From a bacterium (GTDB lineage Bacteria; Bdellovibrionota_C; UBA2361; SZUA-149; JAEUWB01), in assembly GCA_016786595.1 (NCBI GenBank), contig JAEUWB010000045.1, positions 1 to 64,000 on the forward strand: 64,000 nt of DNA, written 5' to 3'. Numbering within the stretch: position 1 is the first letter of the stretch; each line of letters begins with the position of its first letter. Both the position numbers and the translations under genes were made by a program. Positions 1 to 9,438 of this stretch are shown here, piece by piece. Under the pieces are notes generated by a model, which saw nothing but the letters and a program-made list of their open reading frames with translations, was not told where the DNA came from and did not search any database.

Positions 1-608
1 CCAATTTCCACAGCCCCTGGATCTTGCAAAATTGGCACTCCATAGCGTCCGATGTCGCCAGAAAAAGTCAGTAAGCGTCCACCGACTTCAAGCAATAAAG
101 ACATTGCACCGAGAATATGACCAGCAACAACTTGGCGTAGATTCCAGCCAGGAAGAACTTGGAAATTTTCAATTGGCGGGTAAGCCTTGAGTAAGGGTAA
201 TACTTTTTGCGCATCTTGCTCGTCGTAAAGTGGTAGTGCAGGTTTATGTTTTGAAGTGCCAAGTTTGTTAAAATATGCGGCATCTTCTTCTTGCAGGTGA
301 GCGCTATCGAGTAAAAGAATTTTGGTGAATTCAATCGTTGCCGGAGTGCCGTAAATTGGCCCCTTAAAACCATCCTTAACGAGCCGCGGCAAGTATCCCG
401 TATGGTCGATATGCGCGTGGGTTAAGATCACGGCATCAATTTCACTCGGCGTGACTGGGAGTTTGCGCCAATTTCTAAGACGTAAATCCTTATGCCCCTG
501 GAATAATCCACAATCGACTAAGAGCTTTTTCTTCTCATATTCGATAAGATACTTAGAACCCGTGACAGTTCCTGCGGCACCTAAAAATGTAATTCTAATC
601 GCTGACAT
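1..608 (-). CDS. beta-CASP metallo-beta-lactamase RNA nuclease, partial
   Basis: This gene starts at 608 and runs off the left edge, leaving about 202 residues. My translation opens MSAIRITFLGAAGTVTGSKY and contains the metal-binding motif HAHIDHTGYLPRL near residue 66, typical of the metallo-beta-lactamase fold of the YSH1/CPSF73-like exonuclease group (COG1236), which cleaves or trims RNA in the cytoplasm. Further motifs are AGHILGAMSLLLE and FSGDIGRYG, both usual in this group. An AAAGGAA ribosome binding site sits just before the ATG. It begins 27 bases after prfB and is probably co-transcribed with it. The C-terminal beta-CASP and KH/RMMBL regions would lie outside the window, so the exact subfamily and substrate are inferred. 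Confidence 0.85.
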   Translation of the reverse strand, partial: MSAIRITFLGAAGTVTGSKYLIEYEKKKLLVDCGLFQGHKDLRLRNWRKLPVTPSEIDAVILTHAHIDHTGYLPRLVKDGFKGPIYGTPATIEFTKILLLDSAHLQEEDAAYFNKLGTSKHKPALPLYDEQDAQKVLPLLKAYPPIENFQVLPGWNLRQVVAGHILGAMSLLLEVGGRLLTFSGDIGRYGVPILQDPGAVEI

Positions 609-635
609 ATGTTCCTTTAAATTTACCCGCTATGA

Positions 636-1758
636 TTAATCTGCCCCTGCAGCAGAGAGTAAGTAAGCTTCGATAAATTGATTCAGATCGCCATCAAGTA
701 CGGCTTGCACATTTCCTGTCTCCGTGTTCGTCCGTAAATCTTTGACAAGCTGATATGGTTGCATCACATAGTTTCTGATTTGACTGCCAAAATCGATTTT
801 TTTTCTTTCGCCGGCAATTTTTTCCAGCGCTTGCTTTTGCTTTTCTGTCTCAAGATCAAAGAGTTTGGCTTTTAAAAGTTTCATTGCGCGGGCCTTATTC
901 TTATGTTGCGACCTTTCATTCTGACAAGCAACTACAATCCCAGTTGGTAGATGCGTCAGGCGCACTGCGGAATCGGTCTTATTTACATGCTGACCACCCG
1001 CACCGCCAGATCGATAAGTATCGATTCGTAAGTCTTCATCACGAATTTCAATCTCTACGTCTTCTTCAACGTCAGGTAAAACTGCAACAGAGGCAAAAGA
1101 AGTATGTCTTCTCGCGTTAGAATCGAAGGGAGAAATTCTAACAAGCCGATGCACCCCGCGTTCTGAACGCAGGTAGCCAAACGCGGAAGCACCTTCAATA
1201 AAAACTGTCGCACTTTTGATTCCTGCTTCTTCACCCGGGTGGAGATCTAAAACTTCTGTGGCAAAACCCTGACGCTCAGCCCAACGTAAATACATGCGTA
1301 GCAACATTTCGCCCCAGTCTTGGGCTTCGGTGCCGCCTGCTCCTGAATTAATTTCAAGAATAGCATTATGCGTGTCATGTTCTCCAGAAAGCATCTGCTC
1401 AAGTTCCAGCGCACGGAGCTTGCTTTCGGCATTAGTAATTTCCTGATTTGCTTCTTCCAGCAAAGCCGCATCTGAACTCTCGCTATAGAGTTCGAGTAAG
1501 GTGCTACAATCTGAAATTTTACTTTCGAGTACTTTAAATTTATCGATAATAGTACTAAGCGCAGATTTTTCTTTTAGAATTTTTTGCGCAGCTTCTGGAT
1601 TTGACCAGAAATCTGGATTCGCACTTTCAGTTTGAATGAGATCAAGGCGTTTTTGTTTACTTGCCAGGTCAAAGATACCCCCTCAAGGCTTCAAGCCTTG
1701 TACGTAGAGAGTCGATTACATTGCGTAGTTCCGAGTCGGTAATAATTGATTGAGCCAT
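636..1758 (-). CDS. prfB: Peptide chain release factor 2 with programmed +1 frameshift
   Basis: RF2 releases finished proteins at UGA and UAA. The zero frame starts at ATG 1758 and runs 29 codons to an in-frame TGA at 1671-1669. Shifting +1 there opens the frame that ends at 636, giving about 373 residues (E. coli RF2 has 365). The shift site reads AGGGGGTATCTTTGAC, the same as the E. coli site: an internal Shine-Dalgarno-like AGGGGG, then CTT TGA C. Downstream frame motifs include GGAGGQHVNKTDSAVR (the GGQ peptidyl-transferase motif) and SPFDSNARRHTS (the SPF stop-reading tripeptide). It follows ybeY after 11 bases. RF2 level should be self-regulated: low RF2 favours the shift. Confidence 0.96.
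1655..1683 (-). promoter_or_regulatory. prfB programmed +1 frameshift signal
   Basis: On the minus strand the sequence AGGGGG, TAT, CTT, TGA C lies at 1683-1668, with the zero-frame TGA at 1671-1669. The G-rich stretch mimics a Shine-Dalgarno element positioned to push the ribosome forward by one base on CTT, as known for E. coli RF2 autoregulation. The frame after the shift reads DLASKQKRLDLIQ, the expected RF2 start of the main body. Confidence 0.93.
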
Positions 1759-1769
1759 AGTAGATAACC

Positions 1770-2282
1770 TTAAAGCAAATCAGTAACTAGTTCGTCAAAG
1801 AGCTTTTTTTCCTTGCGACGCATCTGCTGGGCCTTACTTTTACTAACTCCCACATGGTCGTAACCGTGCAAATGCAAAACCCCATGCACCAGTAAGCGTA
1901 TAAATTCTTCCTCGTATGTAACTGCATAAGCTTTAGCTTGGCGCTTAGTGGTTTGTAGTGAAATCACGACATCTCCAAGGCAATTTCCAGCAAGCTTAGC
2001 CCCACGGCCTTCACGCAAAGAGAATGAGAGCACATCTGTCGGGCGATGCTTACCACGATATTCCGCGTTAAGCTGTTCGATCACCTTGTCCGTAGTTAAA
2101 AGAATACTAAGCTCTAAACCTTCAGATCCCAAGTCGCTTAAGAGTTTCTTTGCGATCTTTTGAATCCTCGCTTTTGTTAGCGGTGCCTTGACGTTCCCCT
2201 GTAGCTGCACCTCCACGAGCGTCTTTGACTTCACCTTCATTTGTCTTGCTGTGGTCAACTTGCGAACTTTCTTGCTGCTCAT
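1770..2282 (-). CDS. ybeY: Endoribonuclease YbeY (rRNA maturation factor)
   Basis: YbeY is a zinc-dependent single-strand endoribonuclease for 16S rRNA 3' end maturation and ribosome quality control. The signature HGVLHLHGYDH (H-x3-H-x5-H) is present near the C terminus, and RPTDVLSFSLREG is the conserved upstream block. The open frame extends to 2324. I chose the ATG at 2282 because AAGGA lies five bases upstream, giving 170 residues (E. coli 155); a start at 2240 (MKVKSK) is also possible. With the 2282 start the gene overlaps the 3' end of the upstream PgpH-type gene by about 160 bases, which is unusually long. The pgpH-ybeY order is common in bacteria. Confidence 0.9.
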   Translation of the reverse strand: MSSKKVRKLTTARQMKVKSKTLVEVQLQGNVKAPLTKARIQKIAKKLLSDLGSEGLELSILLTTDKVIEQLNAEYRGKHRPTDVLSFSLREGRGAKLAGNCLGDVVISLQTTKRQAKAYAVTYEEEFIRLLVHGVLHLHGYDHVGVSKSKAQQMRRKEKKLFDELVTDLL

Positions 2283-3756
2283 CGCGGTCCTTATTTCGCT
2301 TTTCAACAGGTTCTGAATACTCAATGCGCTTGTGATGGATGCCAGTCAAAACTCGTGTAAAACTTTTGGCAATTTGATGTAAGTCCTGCAACGTCAAGTC
2401 ACACTCGTCTAACTGTCCACTAGAAAAAATATTATTGATCATTTTCTGCACCACACCTTGAATACGCGCCGGTGTGGGGTCACTAAGTGTGCGCACGGAA
2501 GCTTCAATTGAATCAGCAAGCATCAAGATTCCAGCTTCCTTAGTTTGTGGCTTCGGGCCAGGGTAGCGGAAATGCTGTTCCTCCACTTCTTCATCATTAG
2601 CAGCATCTTTGACCGCCTTGTCATAAAAGTACTTTATGATCGATGTGCCATGATGTTGCGGAATAAAATCAATTACAGCTTGAGGAAGTTTATGTTCCTT
2701 AGCCATTTCAACTCCATCTTTAACGTGCGCTTTGATAATCAAAGCTGACATCGACGGCGTAAGCTTATCGTGTCGATTCTCATCGTCGGCTTGGTTTTCT
2801 ACAAAATACTCAGGCTTCTTGGTTTTCCCAATATCGTGATAATAAGCACCAACTCGCGCAAGTAAACTATTGGCACCAATTGCCTCAGAACCGGCTTCGC
2901 TCATCTGCCCCATCACGATCGAGTGATTCCATGTTCCTGGAGCGCCAACTGAAAGTTCCCGCAGTAGGGGATGATCGAGTGAAGAAAGTTCCAGCAATTT
3001 AATATCTGTAAGATATGAACCGAAATATTCTGCAACAGGTGTAAGCATTGCTCCAAACATTCCCGAAACCAGTCCACCAAGTAGAGCAAAAGCTAATCTT
3101 AGCGGCGCGTCTGCAGCATTTAGATCCCCGTCAATCATTAACGCTGAAAAAACTAGTACTAAGTTGATGGCTGCAACTTGAAGCCCCGCACGCAAGAAAG
3201 CGGCACGTCTTGACCAACGCTTAATGTTTAAAATTGCAGTAAAATTACCAAGACAAATAATGAGGGGGAGAATCCAGGTGCCCGGAAAGAACAAGCCTGA
3301 AATTAAAGTAAAGCAAATCACAAAAAATACGACACTAGGCGTACTTAAAGTTACCTGCAAAAGAATGCCCCCGACAGCAAGCGGCGCGGCATAAACTAAG
3401 TCCTCAGGACTGAGGGCCTTAAATGTTGAACTTAGCGCACGCCCTAAAACAACATGCGCCTCAAGCACTGTAATACTAAAAATTAAGACTCCGTATAAAA
3501 GCGCAAGATCGCGCAAGGTTGGATTAAAGCTAGACCAAACACTTTTGCAAAATAAATAGGTCACTCCAAAAATAATTGTGACCAGAAAAGTATAAGTAAT
3601 TAAAACAATCGCTAGCGGCTCGGGAAGCGCACGAATTTCAAGCGTGGACTGAATCACGATAGTGATCAGTGTGACAATTACTGAAGTCACCACCACAAGC
3701 GCAGCTTTAGAAATCGCTTCTACATTTATCAGCGGCGTAGTATTAGTTTCGCTCAT
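2122..3756 (-). CDS. pgpH: Membrane HD-domain phosphodiesterase, PgpH/YqfF type
   Basis: This 544-residue protein has about seven hydrophobic segments in residues 15-235, followed by a cytoplasmic HD domain. Visible HD residues are WNHSIVMGQM, AYYHDIGKTKKPEYF and FIPQHHGTSIIKYFY. The family hydrolyses the second messenger c-di-AMP to pApA. Typical PgpH proteins are about 700 residues with a large N-terminal extracellular 7TMR-HDED domain; here that domain is absent and the protein starts close to the first membrane segment. The last 60 or so residues are charged and low in complexity and are encoded where ybeY overlaps. Its ATG overlaps the alaS stop (ATGA), indicating coupling. c-di-AMP specificity is inferred from the family; no cyclase gene is visible here. 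Confidence 0.82.
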   Translation of the reverse strand: MSETNTTPLINVEAISKAALVVVTSVIVTLITIVIQSTLEIRALPEPLAIVLITYTFLVTIIFGVTYLFCKSVWSSFNPTLRDLALLYGVLIFSITVLEAHVVLGRALSSTFKALSPEDLVYAAPLAVGGILLQVTLSTPSVVFFVICFTLISGLFFPGTWILPLIICLGNFTAILNIKRWSRRAAFLRAGLQVAAINLVLVFSALMIDGDLNAADAPLRLAFALLGGLVSGMFGAMLTPVAEYFGSYLTDIKLLELSSLDHPLLRELSVGAPGTWNHSIVMGQMSEAGSEAIGANSLLARVGAYYHDIGKTKKPEYFVENQADDENRHDKLTPSMSALIIKAHVKDGVEMAKEHKLPQAVIDFIPQHHGTSIIKYFYDKAVKDAANDEEVEEQHFRYPGPKPQTKEAGILMLADSIEASVRTLSDPTPARIQGVVQKMINNIFSSGQLDECDLTLQDLHQIAKSFTRVLTGIHHKRIEYSEPVEKRNKDRDEQQESSQVDHSKTNEGEVKDARGGAATGERQGTANKSEDSKDRKETLKRLGI

Positions 3757-6401
3757 CTGCCTAATATTTCCTCGGCACGCTTCAATGCCGAATCAAGTTT
3801 TTCGGGGCTGCCACCACCGGCCTGAGCTAGGTCGGCTCGCCCTCCACCACGTCCACCAACAATCTTCACTAACTCCTCAGTTAGTTTCCCAGCATGTAGA
3901 CGATCCGTCAAATCATCAGTTACAGCCGTAAGTAAGAGCACTTGCCCATCCACAACTGAGCCTAAGACCACGCAGCCACTCTGGATTTTCGTACGTAGCT
4001 TATCTGAAAGCTCACGCAGCTCCTTGCCTCCAATCGCCTCAACCTTAGAAATAATATACTTTCCGCCATGCGGCGAGTTTTGAGCTCTATCGGCAAGCTT
4101 ATCTCCAAGCTCACTGCGAGAACGCTGACCTTGTCGCTCTGCGTCACGTTCAAGATCCCGCAAGCGAGCAGAAAGTTTGCGAATTCTATCTTCTAGTTCT
4201 TTTTCCGGTGATTTGAGCGCCAACTCTAGATTACGAATTAAATTCTGCTTACGTTTGCTATGCTTATAGGCTTCTTCTGCAGCCACAGCTTCGATTCTAC
4301 GCACGCCGGCCGAGATACTGTTTTCGTTTAGTAAATAAAAACTACCAAGGAAGCCAGAAGCCTTGGCATGAGTTCCCCCACAAAGCTCTCGCGAACGTGG
4401 ACCAATCTGCACAACACGCACCTGCTCTCCATATTTTTCACCAAAAAGAGCCATTGCTCCGCTCTTCTTAGCTTGTTCGAGTGAAAGCACTTCAGTCGTG
4501 ACTGCATAGTTCTCTCGCATCCAGTGATTCACTAAATTTTCAATTTCCAATAACTCCGCTTCACGCAGCGGTTGGTCATGTCTAAAATCAAACCGGAGTG
4601 CTTGCTCAGAGACGCGTGAACCAGCTTGAGTGGCATGCACTCCTAAAACATCGCGTAAAGCAAGATGCAAGAGGTGCGTGGAAGAATGGTGAATTGCAAT
4701 TGAACGGCGCCTCTCCCCGTCAACTGTGAGATGGGTTTTTTCGCCAGCTTGGACTTCACCTTCAACCACGCGACAAATATGCACAATTGTGCCTGCAGCG
4801 GTTTTCTGAGTATCAATTACATCTAAGGCTGCCCCGCCATCAGTGCTTAAAAACCCCGTATCTCCAACTTGCCCGCCACTTTCAGCGTAAAATGGCGTTT
4901 CGCGCGTAACAATTACAACCTCGCTTCCTGGTTTTGCATTTTTAACTTCGCCGTTAACATCAAACAAACCAGAAATTTCAGATTCATATTCCAAAAATTC
5001 ATAGCCAACAAATTTTGTCGGCAACTCTTTAACTGAGCGCTGAATCACTAACTGCGTCTCCGAAGCACGCGCGGCACGCGATCGTTCACGCTGCACTTCC
5101 ATTTCACGGCTAAATTCTACCCCATCAACCGTCAATCCATGGTTACGTAAAATGTCTTCGGTTAAGTCCAGTGGGAAGCCGTAAGTATCATGCAATTGAA
5201 AGGCAGTTTTACCTGTGACAACTTTTGCCCCAGCTTGTTTAGTGTCTTGAATTGCTTGATCGAGTAAAACCAATCCTTGGTCTAATGTGATTGAGAATTT
5301 TTCTTCTTCAGCCTTAACTAATCTGTCGATTTGAGTTTGCGCCGCCTGCAACTCCGGATAAACTCCACCATAGGTTGCAACCACTTCAGTTGTAACTTTA
5401 AATAGAAACGATTCTTTAAATCCAAGAATACGACCATGTCGGCAGGCACGGCGCACTAAACGTCGTAAAACATAACCGCGCCCATCGGCCCCAGGGCGCA
5501 CTCCGTCAGCGATTAAAAAGGCAATCGCTCGTGCATGATCGGCAATCACACGAAAAGCGCAATCGATATCGTAATGCGAATTATGCGCACGTTCATAATT
5601 TTTACCATCGTAATGCTTGCCGCAAAGTGCCTCTGTGCAGGAAATCAAGCGGCGAAATTCATCGGTATCATAGTTTGAACGCACACCTTGTTTCACCGCA
5701 GCAATACGCTCAAGTCCCATGCCTGTGTCGACTGCAGGCTTAGGTAAAGCTACTAGCTCCCCATTGGCGCTACGATTATATTGCATGAAAACTAGATTCC
5801 AAATTTCGATGTAGCGGCCATCGGCTTTACGAAAATCATCTTCACTCTGCGTTTTTAAATCAGTGCCAAGGTAATAGTGAATCTCTGAACACGGTCCACA
5901 TGGGCCAGTCTCACCCATGGCCCAGAAATTATCTTCCTTGCCGTATTTTAAAATACGCCCAGGTAAAACATCTGTTGATTCACTCCAAAGCTTTCCTGCC
6001 TCATCATCAGATTCATAAATGGTAATCCAAAGTCTTTCTTTATCAAGCTTAAGAGTTTCTGTTAGAAATTTCCAAGCAAAGATGATTGCATCCTTTTTGA
6101 AATAGTCGCCAAAAGAAAAATTACCGAGCATTTCAAAAAAGGTATGATGTCGCGGAGTACGTCCAACGTTTTCAAGATCGTTGTGTTTGCCAGAAATACG
6201 TAAGCACTTCTGACAGGTCGTAGCACGAACATATGAGCGAGGATCGGTTCCCAGAAAGCAATCTTTAAATTGAACCATTCCGGCATTTGTAAAGAGTAGC
6301 GTCGGGTCACCCGCCGGAACGAGTGTTGAACTTGCAACAATCGTGTGATTGGCATTGGCGTAAAACTCTAAAAATGATTGTCTAATTTCAGATACTTTCA
6401 T
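3753..6401 (-). CDS. alaS: Alanyl-tRNA synthetase
   Basis: AlaRS charges tRNA-Ala and edits mischarged Ser and Gly. At 882 residues it matches the usual full length (about 875). The class II catalytic core is at the N terminus (RQSFLEFY, then TNAGMVQFKDCFLG and RTPRHHTFFEMLGNFSFGDY). The editing domain carries SSTHLLHLALRDVLG and the CGGTHA motif with its zinc-ligand residues. The coiled-coil region and the DHHA1 C-terminal domain (GGRGGGRADLAQAGG) complete it. It is 11 bases downstream of the HAD gene and overlaps the PgpH-type gene by four bases. Confidence 0.98.
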   Translation of the reverse strand: MKVSEIRQSFLEFYANANHTIVASSTLVPAGDPTLLFTNAGMVQFKDCFLGTDPRSYVRATTCQKCLRISGKHNDLENVGRTPRHHTFFEMLGNFSFGDYFKKDAIIFAWKFLTETLKLDKERLWITIYESDDEAGKLWSESTDVLPGRILKYGKEDNFWAMGETGPCGPCSEIHYYLGTDLKTQSEDDFRKADGRYIEIWNLVFMQYNRSANGELVALPKPAVDTGMGLERIAAVKQGVRSNYDTDEFRRLISCTEALCGKHYDGKNYERAHNSHYDIDCAFRVIADHARAIAFLIADGVRPGADGRGYVLRRLVRRACRHGRILGFKESFLFKVTTEVVATYGGVYPELQAAQTQIDRLVKAEEEKFSITLDQGLVLLDQAIQDTKQAGAKVVTGKTAFQLHDTYGFPLDLTEDILRNHGLTVDGVEFSREMEVQRERSRAARASETQLVIQRSVKELPTKFVGYEFLEYESEISGLFDVNGEVKNAKPGSEVVIVTRETPFYAESGGQVGDTGFLSTDGGAALDVIDTQKTAAGTIVHICRVVEGEVQAGEKTHLTVDGERRRSIAIHHSSTHLLHLALRDVLGVHATQAGSRVSEQALRFDFRHDQPLREAELLEIENLVNHWMRENYAVTTEVLSLEQAKKSGAMALFGEKYGEQVRVVQIGPRSRELCGGTHAKASGFLGSFYLLNENSISAGVRRIEAVAAEEAYKHSKRKQNLIRNLELALKSPEKELEDRIRKLSARLRDLERDAERQGQRSRSELGDKLADRAQNSPHGGKYIISKVEAIGGKELRELSDKLRTKIQSGCVVLGSVVDGQVLLLTAVTDDLTDRLHAGKLTEELVKIVGGRGGGRADLAQAGGGSPEKLDSALKRAEEILGR

Positions 6402-6412
6402 AGAGCTTTATC

Positions 6413-7069
6413 CTAACGGAAAAACTTATCAAGGTGAAGCTCGTAAAACTCTTCGAGGTGATTAACAACGATTGTTGGGTTAGCCGCCACTAAAATCTCG
6501 GGTAAAATACCCCCCGTTAAAACTGCAATTCTATGAGTAATTCCAATTTCTTCAGCACTCTTAATATCAGCTGGAGTATCCCCAATTAAAAGCACAGCCT
6601 CGGCCTCAGTTTGATACTCTGCACAAATTTCTCTAAGCATCTGGCGCTTATCGGACCAATGCAAGTCGTCTTCAACTCGGGTTACGATGCGCTCAATATA
6701 TTTGGGGATGCAGGTATGTTGGAGGGTCTCAAGCACATGCTCTTCTGGGGCAGTGCGCGCTGTAACAATTACCTGCGGAATTTGCCGGTCTGCGATATGG
6801 CTTAAAATCTGCTCGGCTCCTGGTAAGACTTTTGGTCTTGGCACTTTCGAAAAGTCAAAGTGCTCCCAAAATTTTTTCTCGAATTCAATGCGCTCCTGCT
6901 CTTCAATAAAATGAAAAAAGTTAAAACGCTCAAAGCCGTGTTGCAGGATCTCACGGGTAATATGCGGCATGGCTAATTGCTGAAAGATGCGCTCCGACTC
7001 GCTCAATAAAAAGTCGTGGTGAAACTCAATTAGCGTTCCATCAAGATCGAAAATCACCAGCTTAATCAT
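6413..7069 (-). CDS. HAD-family hydrolase, phosphoglycolate phosphatase-like
   Basis: HAD motif I is FDLDGTLIEF at residues 6-15, motif II is VIVTAR, and motif IV is LLIGDTPADIKSAEE. The cap region between motifs I and II is helical, as in small class-I HAD phosphatases, so it is probably a cytoplasmic phosphatase for a small phosphoester; the substrate cannot be read from the sequence. The open frame can start at GTG 7081, but ATG 7069 (MIKLVIFDLDG) fits the family N terminus better and gives 218 residues. It overlaps the preceding YbaK-domain gene by eight bases, so the two are probably translationally coupled. Confidence 0.82.
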   Translation of the reverse strand: MIKLVIFDLDGTLIEFHHDFLLSESERIFQQLAMPHITREILQHGFERFNFFHFIEEQERIEFEKKFWEHFDFSKVPRPKVLPGAEQILSHIADRQIPQVIVTARTAPEEHVLETLQHTCIPKYIERIVTRVEDDLHWSDKRQMLREICAEYQTEAEAVLLIGDTPADIKSAEEIGITHRIAVLTGGILPEILVAANPTIVVNHLEEFYELHLDKFFR

Positions 7070-7559
7070 GAAATTGCACACGGGTTGGAATAGTTATTAT
7101 TTGTGGACTATGCCCAGTCAATCGAAAAAATTTAAGCAAATCAGCTCGAGCTAATACTAATGTGCTGGTATTGACAAGTGGATGACACAGTAAGGCATCA
7201 TTTTTCCACAAATCAGCGTCGATAATCACTTGCACGTCAAAATTTGCATCATGCAAAACACCAAGTAAGGTCACAGACCCAGGCTCAAGCTTTAAATATT
7301 TCATGAGTCGGGCAGGTGAAGCAAGCCTGAGCCCCGTACAGGCTAAAGTCCCAGCTAGTAATTTGAGGTCAACACTTTTCTCATAGCCAACGGCGACAAG
7401 AAAATGCTTCTTTCCTTTATCGTCACAGAGAAAAAGATTTTTAGTTTCTGCTCCAGGAAGTCGTGGAACGTGCTGTCGGGCTTCTTCACAAGTATAGACA
7501 GCTGGATGATCTACCCTGAGGTAGGGGATTTGGTGAGTTTCAAGAAATTCATAAATCAT
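7062..7559 (-). CDS. YbaK-domain aminoacyl-tRNA deacylase, ProX/PrdX type
   Basis: This 165-residue protein is a single YbaK/ProRS-associated domain. Blocks typical of the stand-alone ProX/PrdX group are visible: DHPAVYTCEEARQHVP, GAETKNLFLCDDKGKKHFL, VDLKLLAG and LEPGSVTLLGVLHD. This family hydrolyses mischarged tRNA, often Ala-tRNA-Pro, in trans. Its place upstream of alaS in the same run fits a translation-fidelity role. The exact tRNA substrate is inferred. It overlaps the HAD gene start and follows the membrane-protein gene by 24 bases. Confidence 0.85.
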   Translation of the reverse strand: MIYEFLETHQIPYLRVDHPAVYTCEEARQHVPRLPGAETKNLFLCDDKGKKHFLVAVGYEKSVDLKLLAGTLACTGLRLASPARLMKYLKLEPGSVTLLGVLHDANFDVQVIIDADLWKNDALLCHPLVNTSTLVLARADLLKFFRLTGHSPQIITIPTRVQFHD

Positions 7560-7583
7560 ACTCTTCTTGTGTTTGATTGTAAC

Positions 7584-9437
7584 TTATTGTGCAATACTCG
7601 GACTTGCTGGGCTACTTGACTGGCAAGCTAGTTCGAGTTGCTGGGCCTGGTTAAATTGATAAACTTCAAATTGCTGTTTTGAGCTTGTCCAGACAAGTCT
7701 TGATATTTTTTGCAAATGCTGTCGTGCAGTGGGCACTAACTCATCTTTTGTTCGATCCCAAACAAGATAATCTAGCTTATATGCTTTGAGCAGTGAACAT
7801 AAATCAGGCCGCATCACATCCGTATAACCTTCAAGACAGATTTGACTGCGGTAGAATTTATGGATCGTCCAAGTTACAGAAAAAATATCGCCCGGAAGTG
7901 GAATATATTTTCTGCTAATACAAGGCCAAAAAAGCTGCGGCTTACCAGAGAAGATCCAGCCCGCTAATAGTTCCCGGCGAATCAGATCTGCGCCAGTCAT
8001 ATTACTAGAAACAATCCAAAGCTGGTGTAAGCTGTGTGCTCCGGTAAACAAATGCAATTGATTTGGTAACTCATCCCAGCTGAAATATTTAGGGACACGA
8101 TCCGTATAGGGTTTAGAAAAACTTAATACGGCAAAAACATCGCTGCGTTTGTAATTGGCATTAAGTTCACTAATCAGTTCTTCAAACTGAGAATCTGCGA
8201 TTGCCGAATCTAACATTTCACGACTCAAGGCATAATTCCCAGCAGAAAACGCAAAGAACAAATAAATCCCCACTAAGTAATTACTAAATCGAATTCGTGA
8301 GAATAAGAGCGAGCAAACTAAACTAGCAATCAATCCTGAATTTAGTGGTTGCAAGTATAGCTGGACAAAGCGAAATGGTGATAACACTTTGCCCAATAGT
8401 GGCTGCGTATTCATCAACAGTAGTTGCGAGACATAGATCGTCACAAACAGCATAAATGTAGTAGTTAACAGCCGCTGACGTCGAAAGACAAATGCTAGGA
8501 AGATTGCTAGCAACGCACAAATCATAACTTCAGATGAAAAATACCAATACTGCTTTAACTCGATGAACTTCCAATCACGACGAGCGCCGTGTCCTGCAAG
8601 TAATACATAGAGTCCAAAACTAGCAGTACAAAGATGCGCAAAAATAAATGTTCCAAGCAATCGAGTTACATTTTGCAAAGAAGTTATGCCGGCACGCCAG
8701 TCACGACATAAAGTGATACAAATCATCGAAAAACAGACAAGCGACACTGCTAACCAACTAAAAAAATATAGATAGATTAGTAGTCCAGTCGCAATCGCAG
8801 CAAAAATGAGATTTGACTTGCGATCTACTAAATCAAGGCAGGTTTTAAGTGCAAAATAAATGGCAAGTCCGTAAACTGGATAACTTAATTGGGTATAGAA
8901 CCCCCGCAGAATTGGCAAACACGCTGTGTATCCTACGGGAGCATTAATCAGATGTGGGAATATTTTCTGTAAGTGAAAATTTAAATACTGATCAATCGAG
9001 AGCTTCCACGGCAAAACTAAGCTGAAAAAGGCCCCTATTTCTGCCGAGATTAAGTCCCTTGCAAGTAAGCGAAAAATTAAAACAAAAATATAAAATGAAA
9101 GTGCGGCACAAAATAAATCTAGAAAAAATCCAAAGATTATTGGCGTAATCCCTAGTTTAAGTCCAAGCGCCCCAAGCAAATCTATTAGTGCATGCGGCTC
9201 ATTGGCAATAATTTCACCAATCCCAGGAAATCGATCATATTCGTAAAAAATCGAATCCGGACTACGCCCTTGAGAGATATCATAAGCACGCTTCAAGTAG
9301 ACTGTTTCATCGGCATCGCTGATTAAGAGGCGAGAATTGAGATGTCCATTAATCACCAGATTAATGCTTCCCCAATTAACGATTAATGCAAAAACTATTG
9401 CACGCAGTGCCAGCCAGCGATCAAAACGCAGATTCAC
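7584..9437 (-). CDS. Polytopic membrane protein, GT-C glycosyltransferase-like
   Basis: The 617-residue product has about ten hydrophobic segments in the first two thirds and a soluble C-terminal part of about 200 residues. The loop after the first segment reads LLISDADETVYLKRAYD, with acidic residues where GT-C enzymes place their catalytic Asp; this similarity is by topology and position only. The start is GTG 9437: a GAAAGGAG ribosome binding site lies five bases upstream, and it begins one base after the upstream stop codon. An upstream TTG at 9458 has no such site. A role in transferring a sugar or other group to an envelope molecule is a guess; no specific family is recognised. Confidence 0.7.
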   Translation of the reverse strand: MNLRFDRWLALRAIVFALIVNWGSINLVINGHLNSRLLISDADETVYLKRAYDISQGRSPDSIFYEYDRFPGIGEIIANEPHALIDLLGALGLKLGITPIIFGFFLDLFCAALSFYIFVLIFRLLARDLISAEIGAFFSLVLPWKLSIDQYLNFHLQKIFPHLINAPVGYTACLPILRGFYTQLSYPVYGLAIYFALKTCLDLVDRKSNLIFAAIATGLLIYLYFFSWLAVSLVCFSMICITLCRDWRAGITSLQNVTRLLGTFIFAHLCTASFGLYVLLAGHGARRDWKFIELKQYWYFSSEVMICALLAIFLAFVFRRQRLLTTTFMLFVTIYVSQLLLMNTQPLLGKVLSPFRFVQLYLQPLNSGLIASLVCSLLFSRIRFSNYLVGIYLFFAFSAGNYALSREMLDSAIADSQFEELISELNANYKRSDVFAVLSFSKPYTDRVPKYFSWDELPNQLHLFTGAHSLHQLWIVSSNMTGADLIRRELLAGWIFSGKPQLFWPCISRKYIPLPGDIFSVTWTIHKFYRSQICLEGYTDVMRPDLCSLLKAYKLDYLVWDRTKDELVPTARQHLQKISRLVWTSSKQQFEVYQFNQAQQLELACQSSSPASPSIAQ

Positions 9438-9438
9438 T

